From assembly GCA_022842065.1 (NCBI GenBank), contig JALHQH010000030.1, positions 73,734-137,733 on the forward strand: a stretch of 64,000 bases of DNA, read 5' to 3'. This document shows, piece by piece, positions 42,374-53,902 of the stretch. The position numbers were made by a program, and so were the translations under genes. This DNA is from Caldilineaceae bacterium. Its GTDB lineage: Bacteria > Chloroflexota > Anaerolineae > Caldilineales > Caldilineaceae. The notes beneath the pieces were generated by a model. The model was not told the DNA's origin and did not search any database. It worked only from the letters and a program-made list of their open reading frames with translations. Numbering within the stretch: the first letter of the stretch is position 1; every line of letters starts with the position of its first letter.

Positions 42374-43058
42374 CGTAAAACGGCTCCTCTTAAAGCCTTA
42401 TCGCATCATCAATCAGCGGCTAAAACTGCGCCAGATGCAGCAACTGGGTATCCAGTTCCTGCCACCGAATTATATATACTTCGGTAATTTCAATGAGTCG
42501 AGTGTTATTATTGACGTTGGGTGCGGCCACGAGGCTGAGTTTTCCAAATTTATGGTTAAAAAGTACCAGCTGACCGCGTTTGGGGTTGATCCGACCAGGA
42601 AACATCAGCCATTTTTGCAGTTGTTTGCCGCCAGCAGCGCTGGTAAGTTTCACCATTTGGCGGTCGCCGTGGCCGACAAAGATGGCTTGATCACCTTTAA
42701 CGAGAGTAACAAAAATGAAAGTGGCTCAATTCTTTTAGATCATACCAACGTGCGTAATGATGAAATCACGACCTATGAGGTCGAAACGGTTAGTTTGCGT
42801 GGATTAGTCCACAGAACGGGAACAACAGCGGTTGATTTTCTGAAATTAGATCTCGAAGGCGCTGAATATGATTTGTTAGCGAAAATTACGGACGAAGACA
42901 TGCTGCCATTTAAACAAATATTCATCGAATTTCACCATCATTGCACGAACCATTCAATGCAAGAAACAAAAATGATGGTCCAACAGATGCGCCGCAAAGG
43001 GTTTAATGTGTTTACGCTTGATCAGCATAATTATCTGTTTTATAGAAAAAGCCTATAA
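42366..43058 (+). CDS. FkbM-family methyltransferase
   Basis: From ATG 42366, preceded by GGGGGA, the protein is 230 aa. The SAM-binding region is VIIDVGCGHEAEFSKF and AFGVDPTRKH; the FkbM C-terminal motif is FLKLDLEGAEYDLL. Family members O-methylate sugars, macrolides or other small molecules. The gene is clearly more AT-rich than its neighbours, which hints at separate acquisition, although the overlap with the preceding gene suggests a stable operon. A link with the adjacent halogenase-like gene as tailoring enzymes is only suggestive. Confidence 0.82.
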   Translation: MYNVKRLLLKPYRIINQRLKLRQMQQLGIQFLPPNYIYFGNFNESSVIIDVGCGHEAEFSKFMVKKYQLTAFGVDPTRKHQPFLQLFAASSAGKFHHLAVAVADKDGLITFNESNKNESGSILLDHTNVRNDEITTYEVETVSLRGLVHRTGTTAVDFLKLDLEGAEYDLLAKITDEDMLPFKQIFIEFHHHCTNHSMQETKMMVQQMRRKGFNVFTLDQHNYLFYRKSL

Positions 43059-43114
43059 ACCCCATCGTCAAGCGTCCCGACGCAACAAGTTGGTCGACTT
43101 TTGGAAGCTCTTTC

Positions 43115-44506
43115 CTAGCGCAGCGTCAATTGCGCTTGATGCTGCCAGATCTGCAACGCATCCCCGCGAAAGGGCCGATCCGCCGCGCCGCGTTGACCGT
43201 GGCGAATGGCCCACTGCGTCGGCCACACTAGCCGTTCCAAGCCCCAAGCCGATGCCCCGGTGAGTGAAGTCCACGGTTGCCCTTCATCCCAGCGCCAGAG
43301 CAAACCACCCGGTCCCATGCCAAAGTGAAAGGCGAGCTGGATCGCAAAGGGGCAGTTGGATGGCAAGGCAGGGCCAGTCCAGAGGTGAGGGCTACGCCCT
43401 GGCTGCGGAGCAAGCAGCACGGCCAAATGTTGATCAACCCCCTGTAAGCCGACCCAGATGGGCGCCAGTGCGTCGTCGGTGTTCCAACCACTTAGGAGGG
43501 TTTGTGGGCTGCCGTTGCTGGCCGCGGCGATGTGTCCAGCAAATTGCCAGACAATGAGCGGTGTTGATAAAGTCTGCACTGGACTGCTGAGCAGCAACTT
43601 CAGCGGCGCTTGGTCTGCCGTAAGCGGTTGCCACTGTTCCACGGTTGGCAATGGGAGCGGCCACTGCAACCACTCGCGTACCTGGCCTTCTACATCCAAC
43701 ACTTGATACCGTAGCCCATCCTCATCCAATGCAGCTTGGACTGCGTGCAAATACTCAATCCCTTCGGGCATACGGTGCGCCGTGCCGGCCCCCGCGGTTA
43801 AAATTTGTAAGACACCCGCATGCACCTGCACATCAAATGCCAAAATGTGGCTACACCAATAAGCAAGCACGCCATGTTCGACCAGTAATTGCCAGAAAGC
43901 CTGGCCCGAAACAGCTTCGATTTCGCGTTGATAGGCGGCGGCAAAGCCGTTGACGGGGAAGACGGGGTGATGACCAAAGACCAGCTTGTAACGGGCGTCG
44001 GCATGTTGCGCGAGGATTGCGGCCAGCCACTCGGTCTCGACATAGCCTTCGCCGCCCAGTTCAAGTGGTAGGGTATGGACAAAGATCAGCAGCAAGTCAC
44101 CGCAGCGCACCCAGTAACTCAGCCCCTCCTGGCCGGGCGCACCGTTGCGCGGTAAGTGCGGCAGCATTTCGCGAAAGATCGCGGTGCTGGCTTCATCATA
44201 GGTGGTATGGTTGCCGGTCGTGTGGTAGATCGCGATGTTGGCCCGATCCAGCCAGGCCATCTCCACATCGAGCCAGTAGCGCCACTGGCGGCGTAATTCA
44301 TTGTCGCCGGCGTTGAGGCCGATAATCTCATCGCCGGGGAAGCAGATGAATGCGGGTGGCGGATCGAGGCGCGCTACCACCTGGTTAACCGCGGCAAAAG
44401 TTTGGGCATGCAGAGCACCCGCCACGCCGGAACAAGCATCGGCATAACAGACGAATTGATGGCCCGGCCCACGCGGCGTTAATGCTGGTAGTAATGCTGA
44501 CGTCAT
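43115..44506 (-). CDS. Calcineurin-like metallophosphoesterase
   Basis: The 463-aa protein has the metallophosphoesterase metal motifs GD (CFPGDEIIG, near 58), GNH (HTTGNHTT near 97) and GHxP (FGHHPVF near 178). The first DxH motif is not obvious, since YADACSG lacks the histidine. The C-terminal half is a beta-rich domain with no recognised family. It follows the VanW gene after a 5-bp gap. Confidence 0.8.
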   Translation of the reverse strand: MTSALLPALTPRGPGHQFVCYADACSGVAGALHAQTFAAVNQVVARLDPPPAFICFPGDEIIGLNAGDNELRRQWRYWLDVEMAWLDRANIAIYHTTGNHTTYDEASTAIFREMLPHLPRNGAPGQEGLSYWVRCGDLLLIFVHTLPLELGGEGYVETEWLAAILAQHADARYKLVFGHHPVFPVNGFAAAYQREIEAVSGQAFWQLLVEHGVLAYWCSHILAFDVQVHAGVLQILTAGAGTAHRMPEGIEYLHAVQAALDEDGLRYQVLDVEGQVREWLQWPLPLPTVEQWQPLTADQAPLKLLLSSPVQTLSTPLIVWQFAGHIAAASNGSPQTLLSGWNTDDALAPIWVGLQGVDQHLAVLLAPQPGRSPHLWTGPALPSNCPFAIQLAFHFGMGPGGLLWRWDEGQPWTSLTGASAWGLERLVWPTQWAIRHGQRGAADRPFRGDALQIWQHQAQLTLR

Positions 44507-44511
44507 GCTCG

Positions 44512-46398
44512 TTACGGACCGGTTTCCGGCGAACTTGGCGTCGGTGTGACCGCGAGGTTGGGATCTAGGAGCCCGGCGGCCGGCACCGGTGTAGCCGTCG
44601 CTGGAATCTCGGTGAGGCTGGCTACTTCATAGATCGCCTGCCACGGTTCGTAGACACTGGTGAGGGTATCGGTGCGCGTGGTGCCATTTTCGACAATCGT
44701 GCGCTCGACACTGACGGTCATGCCCTTCTGTTCCCATTCGACCTGCTTGCGTTCGCCAGGGGCCAATGCCTCGTTGAGCACGTAGGTGGGCGGTTCCGGC
44801 TCAATCACATTGGTGCGCTGAGGCAGGCCAACGGTCACCACTCGATCCGGCTTGGTGCCATAAAAGTTAAAGACGATCACGCCGCGGGCGCTATCCACGA
44901 CTGGCTCAATGAGCAGGTAGGCCGAGGTGTCATTGCGGAAACGAAAGTCAACAGTCGGCGTGTAAATAGTCGCATCCAGCCCTGGCTCGCCATACCAGCT
45001 CACCACATACCCGTGGTTGTAGCGCTCGATAATCGGAAAGCCACCTTCGTAGGCCGCCCGAAAAACGGTCGTACTCACCTGGCAGACCCCACCACCAACC
45101 CCCACCGCGGTCTGATCGCCCCAGATGATCAGCGAATCCTCAAAGCCATTGGCCGAGGAGACATCTTCGACGCCGGCGTTAAAGCTAAAGATCTCACCGG
45201 GAGGGATGACTAACCCATCAAATTTTTCGGCGGCGACTTCAATGTTACGAATACGAGCTGCGCTGCTGCCGGCAAAGTAGCTGACCCCGCTGGAGACCAG
45301 TTCGCGAATCCCCATTTCGGCCACGCGATTCATGTCAACCGCCGGGGGCGCTTCGACCATGACCAACTCGGCGCGACTGCTGTCGGTGCGCAGCGCACTG
45401 CGCACCGATGTTACGGTCGCCTCAATGTCAAGCTGCCGCCCGACCTGGCTCTCCTGCAAAATCGTGACGCCGCCGGTGGCTGCGTTAAAGCGTAAGCGGG
45501 CATCGCGGGGGGGAATGTTAAATTGGGTCGCCCACTCTTCCAGATAGCCGCGCAACGCGGCCTCATTGAGTTGACCGCTGGCCGGCTGATATAGTTCCTG
45601 GCTGGCAATCGGATCAAACGCCAAGGCCAGCCCATAGCGACTGTCAACAAGGCGCAAAGGGGCGGGCAAATTGGCCAGTGCGGTCGGTGTGGTTGCATCA
45701 CTGCTAGTTGTCGCTGCGGTTGGTGGTGCAATTTCCATAACGGCTAGCGATGCACGCAGGGCGGTCCCTGGTCTGCTCGCCGCCAGTTGCTGCAGCAAGG
45801 TCTGAAAGGTCGTCTCGACATCCACCGCAACCCCGGGCTTGGCCGGTAGGGTAAGATCACCCAACTGGCGCGCGGCTTCGCCTGGGTGCTGCACTTGGGC
45901 GGCGATGGTTTGCAATGCCTGGCGCAAGGCACCCTGATCGTAGGTGGTTTGCGGGGTAATATCAGTACGGCCCAGGGTCGCAGCGAACTGTGCCCCTAAG
46001 CGTTCGCGCAGTGAACCTTGGCGTCCAACCAAATAGGCCGCATTGATCGCACCGAGTAGATCGGGCTGGACCAGGAGCGAAGCGGTTGGTAATGGCCAGT
46101 CCTGGGTACCATCACTCAGGCGGATGGCAGGGACGCCAACTTGTTGCCATTGGGCCGTCAGCAAATTGAGCGCTTCGGCCCGTGTCTGTCCGCCAATGGG
46201 CACGCCCCCCACCGTAATCCCCGTGTAAATACGGCTCACATGCCAAAAGTGCCAGACGGTCATCAACACGACCAACGCAAGTACCAGCAAAACGCCAAAG
46301 ATCGCGGCAAAATCAAATGGCCCCCGCCGCAGTTCATTATCCCCATCGGGTAAACCAGCGGGGTAATAACGACGGTTAACAGGTATGGTTGATTGCAT
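44512..46398 (-). CDS. VanW-family protein with peptidoglycan-binding domain
   Basis: The 628-aa protein has a cytoplasmic N-terminus, one transmembrane helix (about residues 29-52), an extracytoplasmic PG_binding_4-type region, then the VanW domain: GLVIPPGEIFSFN, GVGGGVCQVSTTVFRAAYEGGF and IERYNHGYVVSWY. A G5-like beta region follows, and the C-terminal 30 residues are Pro/Thr-rich. VanW proteins are cell-wall associated; the exact role is not known. The same-strand genes on both sides suggest an envelope operon. Confidence 0.88.
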   Translation of the reverse strand: MQSTIPVNRRYYPAGLPDGDNELRRGPFDFAAIFGVLLVLALVVLMTVWHFWHVSRIYTGITVGGVPIGGQTRAEALNLLTAQWQQVGVPAIRLSDGTQDWPLPTASLLVQPDLLGAINAAYLVGRQGSLRERLGAQFAATLGRTDITPQTTYDQGALRQALQTIAAQVQHPGEAARQLGDLTLPAKPGVAVDVETTFQTLLQQLAASRPGTALRASLAVMEIAPPTAATTSSDATTPTALANLPAPLRLVDSRYGLALAFDPIASQELYQPASGQLNEAALRGYLEEWATQFNIPPRDARLRFNAATGGVTILQESQVGRQLDIEATVTSVRSALRTDSSRAELVMVEAPPAVDMNRVAEMGIRELVSSGVSYFAGSSAARIRNIEVAAEKFDGLVIPPGEIFSFNAGVEDVSSANGFEDSLIIWGDQTAVGVGGGVCQVSTTVFRAAYEGGFPIIERYNHGYVVSWYGEPGLDATIYTPTVDFRFRNDTSAYLLIEPVVDSARGVIVFNFYGTKPDRVVTVGLPQRTNVIEPEPPTYVLNEALAPGERKQVEWEQKGMTVSVERTIVENGTTRTDTLTSVYEPWQAIYEVASLTEIPATATPVPAAGLLDPNLAVTPTPSSPETGP

Positions 46399-46446
46399 GA
46401 TCGATCTGCTCTTTCTGGAACATACGACGACGGTGGTCGCTCACCG

Positions 46447-48066
46447 CTACGGCCCCAACTGCGGCACAATATAGAGCTGGGGGATCAACCAGCCCAGCAG
46501 GGCTAACAGCGCAAAGGGCAAGGCCCAGGCGCAGAAGCGCAGGATACGTAAAGTGCTAGCCAGCCAGTTGCTCGCTAAGATCCGCCGTAACCATTGCGGT
46601 GCCCAGCGCAGTGTATCGCCATTGGCACCGAGTAACAGTAAGGGCTGTAACAATAGCAACATGGCGATTAAACCAATCGTGAAGATCGTCCACTTGTTCA
46701 GCCCGCCCCCCACATAATCACTCACCAGCAGGGAAAGGGCGAGAATGGCGGCCAGCAACCCGGTGATCGCGCCCTGTAAGGGGCGCATCACCTCGCGCCA
46801 ACCCAGCGCCACAAAGGTGCTGATGGGGAGCAACCCCCAAAAGAAGTAGCGCCCCTGGTGTTGCACAAATTTGGTATTATACCAGATGTAGCTCGCCGTG
46901 ACCGCGGCAATGAGAATCGCAAAAAAGATCAGCACCCAGCGCTCATAATTATCGAGATCCGTATCGGGTTTGCCGGAGATCAGGCGCATCAGCGTCCAGA
47001 GTAACCCAAGGAAGAGCACCCCGCTAAAGATCAGCATGGCGGTATAAACCCGGTTATCCATAAAGATGCCCATCCAGCCAAAGACCCCCCAGAAGCTCTG
47101 AAAGGTGAAGCTGAAGGCACGCTCACTGTAGCTGACAAAGCCATGTTCGGCGATCCAGGCCCCCGTTTGCGGCTGGCCCACGACCACCTGATCGTGGCGG
47201 GCTAAACCCAGCAGATCAAAGCCACCATAGATCCAGAGATTGCGTAGCCACAGTGGTAGCCCCAACAACAGCGCAGGCAAGAGCACATAAAAGGCATTGG
47301 CTACCCCACGCCCGAGGCTCCGCCAAGTGCGGCCTCGCAGCCAGATCACCCCAATCACCGCCAAGAGCGCCAGGGGCAGGAAAGCATAGGCATAGATCTT
47401 GGTTAACAAGCCAAGGCCAATCAAAACGCCAACGAGCAGTAAAGTGCGTGAGGCCGCCCCACCCCCATTGCTGCGCCCAAATTGTTCCCCCATCCAGCGC
47501 AGGAGCAGGGCGATCGCGCCAAAGAGTAGCAACTCGGCCAAGGTGTCATTTGTCACCGCCGCGGTGACGGCGACATGCATGGGCAGAAAGGCGGTAAAGG
47601 CCGTTGCGCCCAGGGTCACCAGGGGCTTGTCAGGAAAGACTAACGCAACCCCATAGTAGATCAGCAGAATGACGCCAATCCCAAGGAGAACCCCAAATAG
47701 CCGCAGCGCTAGCAGGCTGCCACCGGTCGGGCCATAGAGGAGCGCGCCAAGCAGATAATATAGTGGCGGTTGGTAAAATTCGTAGCGCAGCGAGTCAAGG
47801 CTGGCATCCGGTGGAAAATTGTTCGCCAGGAGGAAATCACGAAATTCCTGATCATAATCGCCCACCTGTAAGATCGGCAGTTGACCATGCGTAGCAATGT
47901 AAGCGATGTAGTTGTAGTGCGCGGGTTCATCCGGGGCCTGCCAAGCGGGGGTGTTGATCGCAAAGTTGACGGCCAATAGCGTGTAGATGACCACGATCAG
48001 CGCCAGCCACCACCGGGGCCGGCGCACATAGTAGAAATCGAGGGCAGGTGCGGCAATTGATGTCAT
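46447..48066 (-). CDS. Membrane glycosyltransferase-like protein (GT39/DUF2142 type)
   Basis: From ATG 48066 this 539-aa protein has about 11-12 transmembrane helices. The first periplasmic loop contains APDEPAHYNYIAYIATHG, with the acidic residues expected in lipid-linked sugar transferases (GT39/ArnT clan), and FYQPPLYYLLGALLYG. An extended frame upstream overlaps the palindrome at 48116-48161, so the later ATG is preferred. It may transfer sugars from polyprenyl-phosphate carriers to wall components; the acceptor is unknown. Confidence 0.75.
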   Translation of the reverse strand: MTSIAAPALDFYYVRRPRWWLALIVVIYTLLAVNFAINTPAWQAPDEPAHYNYIAYIATHGQLPILQVGDYDQEFRDFLLANNFPPDASLDSLRYEFYQPPLYYLLGALLYGPTGGSLLALRLFGVLLGIGVILLIYYGVALVFPDKPLVTLGATAFTAFLPMHVAVTAAVTNDTLAELLLFGAIALLLRWMGEQFGRSNGGGAASRTLLLVGVLIGLGLLTKIYAYAFLPLALLAVIGVIWLRGRTWRSLGRGVANAFYVLLPALLLGLPLWLRNLWIYGGFDLLGLARHDQVVVGQPQTGAWIAEHGFVSYSERAFSFTFQSFWGVFGWMGIFMDNRVYTAMLIFSGVLFLGLLWTLMRLISGKPDTDLDNYERWVLIFFAILIAAVTASYIWYNTKFVQHQGRYFFWGLLPISTFVALGWREVMRPLQGAITGLLAAILALSLLVSDYVGGGLNKWTIFTIGLIAMLLLLQPLLLLGANGDTLRWAPQWLRRILASNWLASTLRILRFCAWALPFALLALLGWLIPQLYIVPQLGP

Positions 48067-48115
48067 GCGAATAGGAAGATCCAAACGCTGGCTGAATTGA
48101 TTATTGATGTACCAT

Positions 48116-48161
48116 AGTAAGTGCTCGCCCCCGATCTGACGATCGGGGGCGAGCACTTACT
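48116..48161. repeat. Perfect 21-bp inverted repeat after metG
   Basis: Arms 48116-48136 and 48141-48161 are exact complements around a TGAC loop (core CTCGCCCCCGATC). It sits between metG and the glycosyltransferase-like gene, 12 bp from the metG stop, and may end the metG transcript. No T-run follows. Confidence 0.85.
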
Positions 48162-48172
48162 GCGTCATGACG

Positions 48173-49951
<1,779 letters not shown>

Positions 49952-50086
49952 ATACCAACTCTTTCAATCAGAACCCCACCCGCGCCTAGAAGGCAACCAC
50001 TCCCCAGTTTGGGGAGGGGATCTTGCTGGGATGGCCAGGTTCCCTCCCTTAGCAGGGGAGGGTTAGGGTGGGGTGGGTTTACTTGA

Positions 50087-50332
50087 TCATTCTTCGCCGG
50101 CCAACCGGCCGATCAGCAGCATAATGCCATAGAGCAATAAGAAAAAGAGCAGGCCGCCGGTGATACAACTGATCCCCAGCAAGGCTGCACCCTGCCCATA
50201 AAAGAACCAGATCAGCCCACCGCCCACGCCATACAGCAGCAGAAAAAAGGCAACGACCAACTGTCCCTCTGTGCTGCGGGCAAAGCGGCGTGGGTCAAAC
50301 GCTGATCGACGGCGTACTCTCTGACGGCGCAT
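50087..50332 (-). CDS. Small membrane protein, unknown function
   Basis: From ATG 50332 the protein is 81 aa with a basic N-terminus (MRRQRVRRR) and two transmembrane helices (about residues 28-46 and 52-74). An open frame extends 26 codons upstream but has no sign of being coding. No family is recognised. Confidence 0.6.
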   Translation of the reverse strand: MRRQRVRRRSAFDPRRFARSTEGQLVVAFFLLLYGVGGGLIWFFYGQGAALLGISCITGGLLFFLLLYGIMLLIGRLAGEE

Positions 50333-50413
50333 AACCCAAATTATAGTCGGTTTAGTGTGGAATAGCAAGGATTTTGGGGAAGCGGGGGAGAAGTCAGGAA
50401 AAATTGTCAATTG

Positions 50414-50500
50414 TCAGTAGACCGCAACTGCTCTACCAGGATCGTCAGATCCTGGCGGGGATTTGCCAATCCCCTTAGCGCAATGGTTGCGGTCTACTGA
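50414..50500. repeat. Composite inverted repeat with two inner hairpins
   Basis: 15-bp outer arms TCAGTAGACCGCAAC/GTTGCGGTCTACTGA enclose hairpins CCAGGATCGTCAGATCCTGG (50437-50456) and GGGGATTTGCCAATCCCC (50457-50474). It can fold as a cruciform with two inner stems, like the element at 29564-29703. Confidence 0.85.
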
Positions 50501-50548
50501 TTGTGAATGGTCAATTGCCACTTGTTAATGCATGGTGGCTAGGCGGAT

Positions 50549-53269
50549 TTACTCGTCGCGCAACGCTTCAAGCACCGCAGGCGTAAAGGGATCTTCGCCG
50601 GCTTCGAGGGCCGCGATCCACGCTTCGCGCTTTTCCACTAGGTCGCGATCTGCTTCGCTATCACTGAACTCATCAACATAAACTTGGAAGTCGTCAATGG
50701 CGGCGGCGGTGTTGCCGAGCAGGGCGTTGGCCAACCCGCGGCTGTCATAGTAGTAAGGCAGTGGATCAAGGGCAATGGCGCTGTCACAGTAGGGTAGTGC
50801 TTCCTGGGGCTGGTTTAGCAAGGCATAGCTCCAACAGGCGCTGTTAAAGGGATCGGCATATTCAGGATCAAGCTCGGTCGCCCGCACGAAACTTTCGAGT
50901 GCGGCTTCCAGATCACCTTCTGCATAGTCGATCTGGCCGATGCCATATTGGGCGTAGACATCATCTGGGCTTAGTTCAAGCACCCGTTCATAGTCGCGGC
51001 GCGCCTTATCCAAATTACCCAGGTCGTGGTGTGAGGCACCGCGGTAGTAGACCGTATCCACATCTTCCGGACCAAGGGCAATCGCCTGGGTGTAGTCTTC
51101 GACAGCGGCTTCATAATCGCCAAGTGCCCGTTGGACACCGGCGCGGTTGCGGTAGTAGATTGCTTCTTCGGGATCGAGCAGAATGGCTTCGCTGTAGTCG
51201 GCCAAGGCCTCTTCATAGCGATCAAGCTCATCATAGACGATGCCACGTTCATTGTAGATGCTGCTGTCGCTGTTATCCAGCGCGAGGGCTTGGTCGTAAT
51301 CGGCCAGTGCTTTCTCATACTGTTCCAGGCGGCGATAGAGATCGGCGCGGTTGGTATAGGCGAGCACGTAGCTGTCATCGCGGCGAATGGCAGCCGTATA
51401 GTTGGCGATGGCATATTCATACTCTTCCAGATACTCGTAGGCAACCCCGCGGTCATTGTAGCCGGCCAGATTGTCAGGATCCAGGTTGAGCGCGGCGTCA
51501 TAATCAGCGATGGCTGCTTCATAGTCATCTGTAATCAAGTAGACATAGCCGCGGCTGATGTAGGCATCAACATATTCGTCATCCAGTTCAAGGGTAGTGT
51601 CATAGGCGGTTAAAGCAGCGTCATAGTCCGCTTGTTCGACATAGAGCAGCCCTTGTTGATAGTACGCTGGGGCGAAGGTTTCATCGACATTGGTCGCTTC
51701 TTCAAAATCGAGCAGGGCCAGATCACTTTTGCCCAGCGCCCAATAGGCCATGCCACGCTGGTAATAAGCCCCAGCATAATCAGGTGCGCGCACAATCGCC
51801 TGGTTAAACTCATCAATCGCCGCTTCGTAATCGCCGTTATCATAGGCGGCCACGCCAGCGTCATAGCGCGCCGTCGCCTCCGCCGAAAGATCAGCGGGCA
51901 AAGGAATCACCTTGCCGCCGAAGGTGGCCTCGCTGCCCTCACCTTCATCCACGCCAGCGGTCTGGTCATCGGTCGCTTGGTCGTCGGTCGTCGTCTCGTC
52001 AGTCGCCTCATCCGGGTTCATAATTGCCGTGCGGTCGAAATCTTCCCCCAGCGTTTCGAGGGGCAGAATTTCGGCATCTTGGGGCGCTATCACCGCAATC
52101 GGCTCATCAAAGGCACTATTTGCGGTTTCCGTGGCAAAGTCGATGTAGATCTCATCAGCCAGATCCTGGCTCTCCATCGCGTCAAATTGGGCCAGAATCT
52201 GAATCAAACTGGTCAGATCCCAGTGGACCAGCGCACTGCTTGCCACCTGGTAATTGCTCGCCAGATCGACCGTGCTGCTGTTGGTGATCGCCAGATCGCG
52301 GAAGATTGCTGGTGCGACCAGCCAGAAGACATCGGCGATCTGCTTAGCCTCGGCGGGATCCATGTTGGCATCCTCGGTGCTGCTGGCAACCTCGAAGACC
52401 AGCTGGAGCAGCGAGCGAAACTCTTTGCTGTAGATAAAGTCGAGCACATCAAATTCAGTGGTAAAGTATGCGCCTTCGCCGTCGGCCAGGGTGACATCAT
52501 CCTGGCGCTCAATCTCCATAAACTGTTCGAGCAGTTCCGGGTTGCCAAAGACGCTTTGCATGCTCGTGACCAAATTGGCCATCGCCGGGTCCAGGCCTTG
52601 GACTGAGCGACCGGTGGTGCTGTCGGCTACTTCCGCCGCCAGTTGGTCAAAGGCCCCACTGACAGCCATCTCATCGAGCGTCTTGACGACTTCAAACGCA
52701 ATCCAGTCGCCCCTATCGGCCAGCTCGGGGCTAAAGGCTTTTAATTCGGCGATATTGACGTAGACCACCCCATCGACGGTGCGGACCATGACCGTTGTGG
52801 TGGCGGGCCAATTAACGTCGCTATCTGCGGCAATGAGATCCGCCCATTCCTGGGCAATGTCAAGGGTAATCGTCAGATCGGCGGTCATGCCCCCGTAGAG
52901 ATCACTGAGCAGTTCGGGTGTTTGGGCAATCGCTTGCACCGCCGCCAACGGCTCTTTGCGGTTGATCACGGCCAGTGCGGCGATGGCTTCCCGCGCAGCG
53001 CCGTCAAAGGCATAATCACCGGCTACGCGCAACTTGGTCTCGGAGGTCGGCACCGGCATTTCCGGCAAACCGACCAGCGCGAGGCGGTAGGTGATATCGG
53101 TGTGATAACTTTCAATCCCCAGCATGTTCACGCTGGCGGCCTGTAAAATTTCACAATCCGCGGTGTCGAGGTCACCACAAAAGGGTTCGGGGGCTTGGGC
53201 CAGGGCTGGCATGACACTGGCTAACAAGAGCATTATCGGTAAAAATAACTGTATAAGCCGCTTATGCAT
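50549..53269 (-). CDS. Secreted TPR-repeat protein
   Basis: The 906-aa protein has a signal peptide cleaved after about residue 24 (PALAQA). A roughly 400-residue N-terminal domain, with a DUF6612/lipoprotein-like pattern, contains GDYAFDG and MVRTVDGVVYVN. A Thr/Asp/Glu-rich linker (about 420-450) follows, then 12 consecutive TPR repeats of 34 residues (about 460-870) such as YNDRGVAYEYLEEYEYAIANYTAAI. The repeats probably form a long superhelix for protein binding outside the membrane. Partners are unknown. Confidence 0.88.
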   Translation of the reverse strand: MHKRLIQLFLPIMLLLASVMPALAQAPEPFCGDLDTADCEILQAASVNMLGIESYHTDITYRLALVGLPEMPVPTSETKLRVAGDYAFDGAAREAIAALAVINRKEPLAAVQAIAQTPELLSDLYGGMTADLTITLDIAQEWADLIAADSDVNWPATTTVMVRTVDGVVYVNIAELKAFSPELADRGDWIAFEVVKTLDEMAVSGAFDQLAAEVADSTTGRSVQGLDPAMANLVTSMQSVFGNPELLEQFMEIERQDDVTLADGEGAYFTTEFDVLDFIYSKEFRSLLQLVFEVASSTEDANMDPAEAKQIADVFWLVAPAIFRDLAITNSSTVDLASNYQVASSALVHWDLTSLIQILAQFDAMESQDLADEIYIDFATETANSAFDEPIAVIAPQDAEILPLETLGEDFDRTAIMNPDEATDETTTDDQATDDQTAGVDEGEGSEATFGGKVIPLPADLSAEATARYDAGVAAYDNGDYEAAIDEFNQAIVRAPDYAGAYYQRGMAYWALGKSDLALLDFEEATNVDETFAPAYYQQGLLYVEQADYDAALTAYDTTLELDDEYVDAYISRGYVYLITDDYEAAIADYDAALNLDPDNLAGYNDRGVAYEYLEEYEYAIANYTAAIRRDDSYVLAYTNRADLYRRLEQYEKALADYDQALALDNSDSSIYNERGIVYDELDRYEEALADYSEAILLDPEEAIYYRNRAGVQRALGDYEAAVEDYTQAIALGPEDVDTVYYRGASHHDLGNLDKARRDYERVLELSPDDVYAQYGIGQIDYAEGDLEAALESFVRATELDPEYADPFNSACWSYALLNQPQEALPYCDSAIALDPLPYYYDSRGLANALLGNTAAAIDDFQVYVDEFSDSEADRDLVEKREAWIAALEAGEDPFTPAVLEALRDE

Positions 53270-53902
53270 CTACGATCTTTCCTTTCTCTACAATCATGAT
53301 CCAACTTAATCGGTGAGACAGGGCGGGTGGGCGGCGTGGTGGCAATGGGGCAACGTCGTTTAGTGCGTCGCACCTATATCTCTTATACTAATGACGCTGG
53401 TGCCGTAAAAAAGCTGCGCCGCGTCTAAACTGATTCCCCATGCTTTTAAGCCGAACCGCAGTATATCTGCAAAAAGTGACCTTGAGTAGGTGCAAATGTC
53501 TCAACTTTACGATCAATTTTATGCTACCAGAGCCGGTCCGCCTGTCGCTACGCTTTTCATGCTGAACCCTGGGAGTTTGCCGGTTGCTTTCTGAACGGGT
53601 ACAATCAGAAAATTGTTATTGCTTCTGCAAAAATCTGTTTGTCGATTTACCTAAAACTGCGGTTGCTTTGAAAACGAAACGATGACTTGGCGCAACTATA
53701 CTCAAATCAGTTTCAAAATCGGCGTTTTGCGGGCCAACGGGATCGCGTGCGTCGCACTGACCAACAATTGTTTCCAGTCCGTTAGATGCCGTGGTCAGTG
53801 CGACGTACGCTGACCGAAACTAGGGGGCACTTTCTGATTTGAGTATAAGTACCAGTTCCGTTTTCAGACAGCGCAAAGTTTCAAACATAGTGAGCGAACA
53901 AA
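53270..53902. other. Intergenic region, 633 bp
   Basis: This is a divergent spacer between the TPR protein gene and the YesL-like gene. It holds the nested inverted repeat at 53697-53847. No convincing ORF or RNA family is recognised in the rest. Confidence 0.5.
53697..53847. repeat. Nested inverted repeat
   Basis: Outer 14-bp arms TATACTCAAATCAG/CTGATTTGAGTATA (53697-53710 and 53834-53847) enclose an inner 18-bp inverted repeat, CGTGCGTCGCACTGACCA and its complement with one mismatch (53746-53763, 53792-53809). It resembles a small MITE-like element of 151 bp. Confidence 0.75.

Noticed and set aside
51632..52606. 324-codon plus-strand ORF
   Set aside because: It is antisense to the TPR protein gene; repeats of GVYVFV-like residues mirror the TPR codons.
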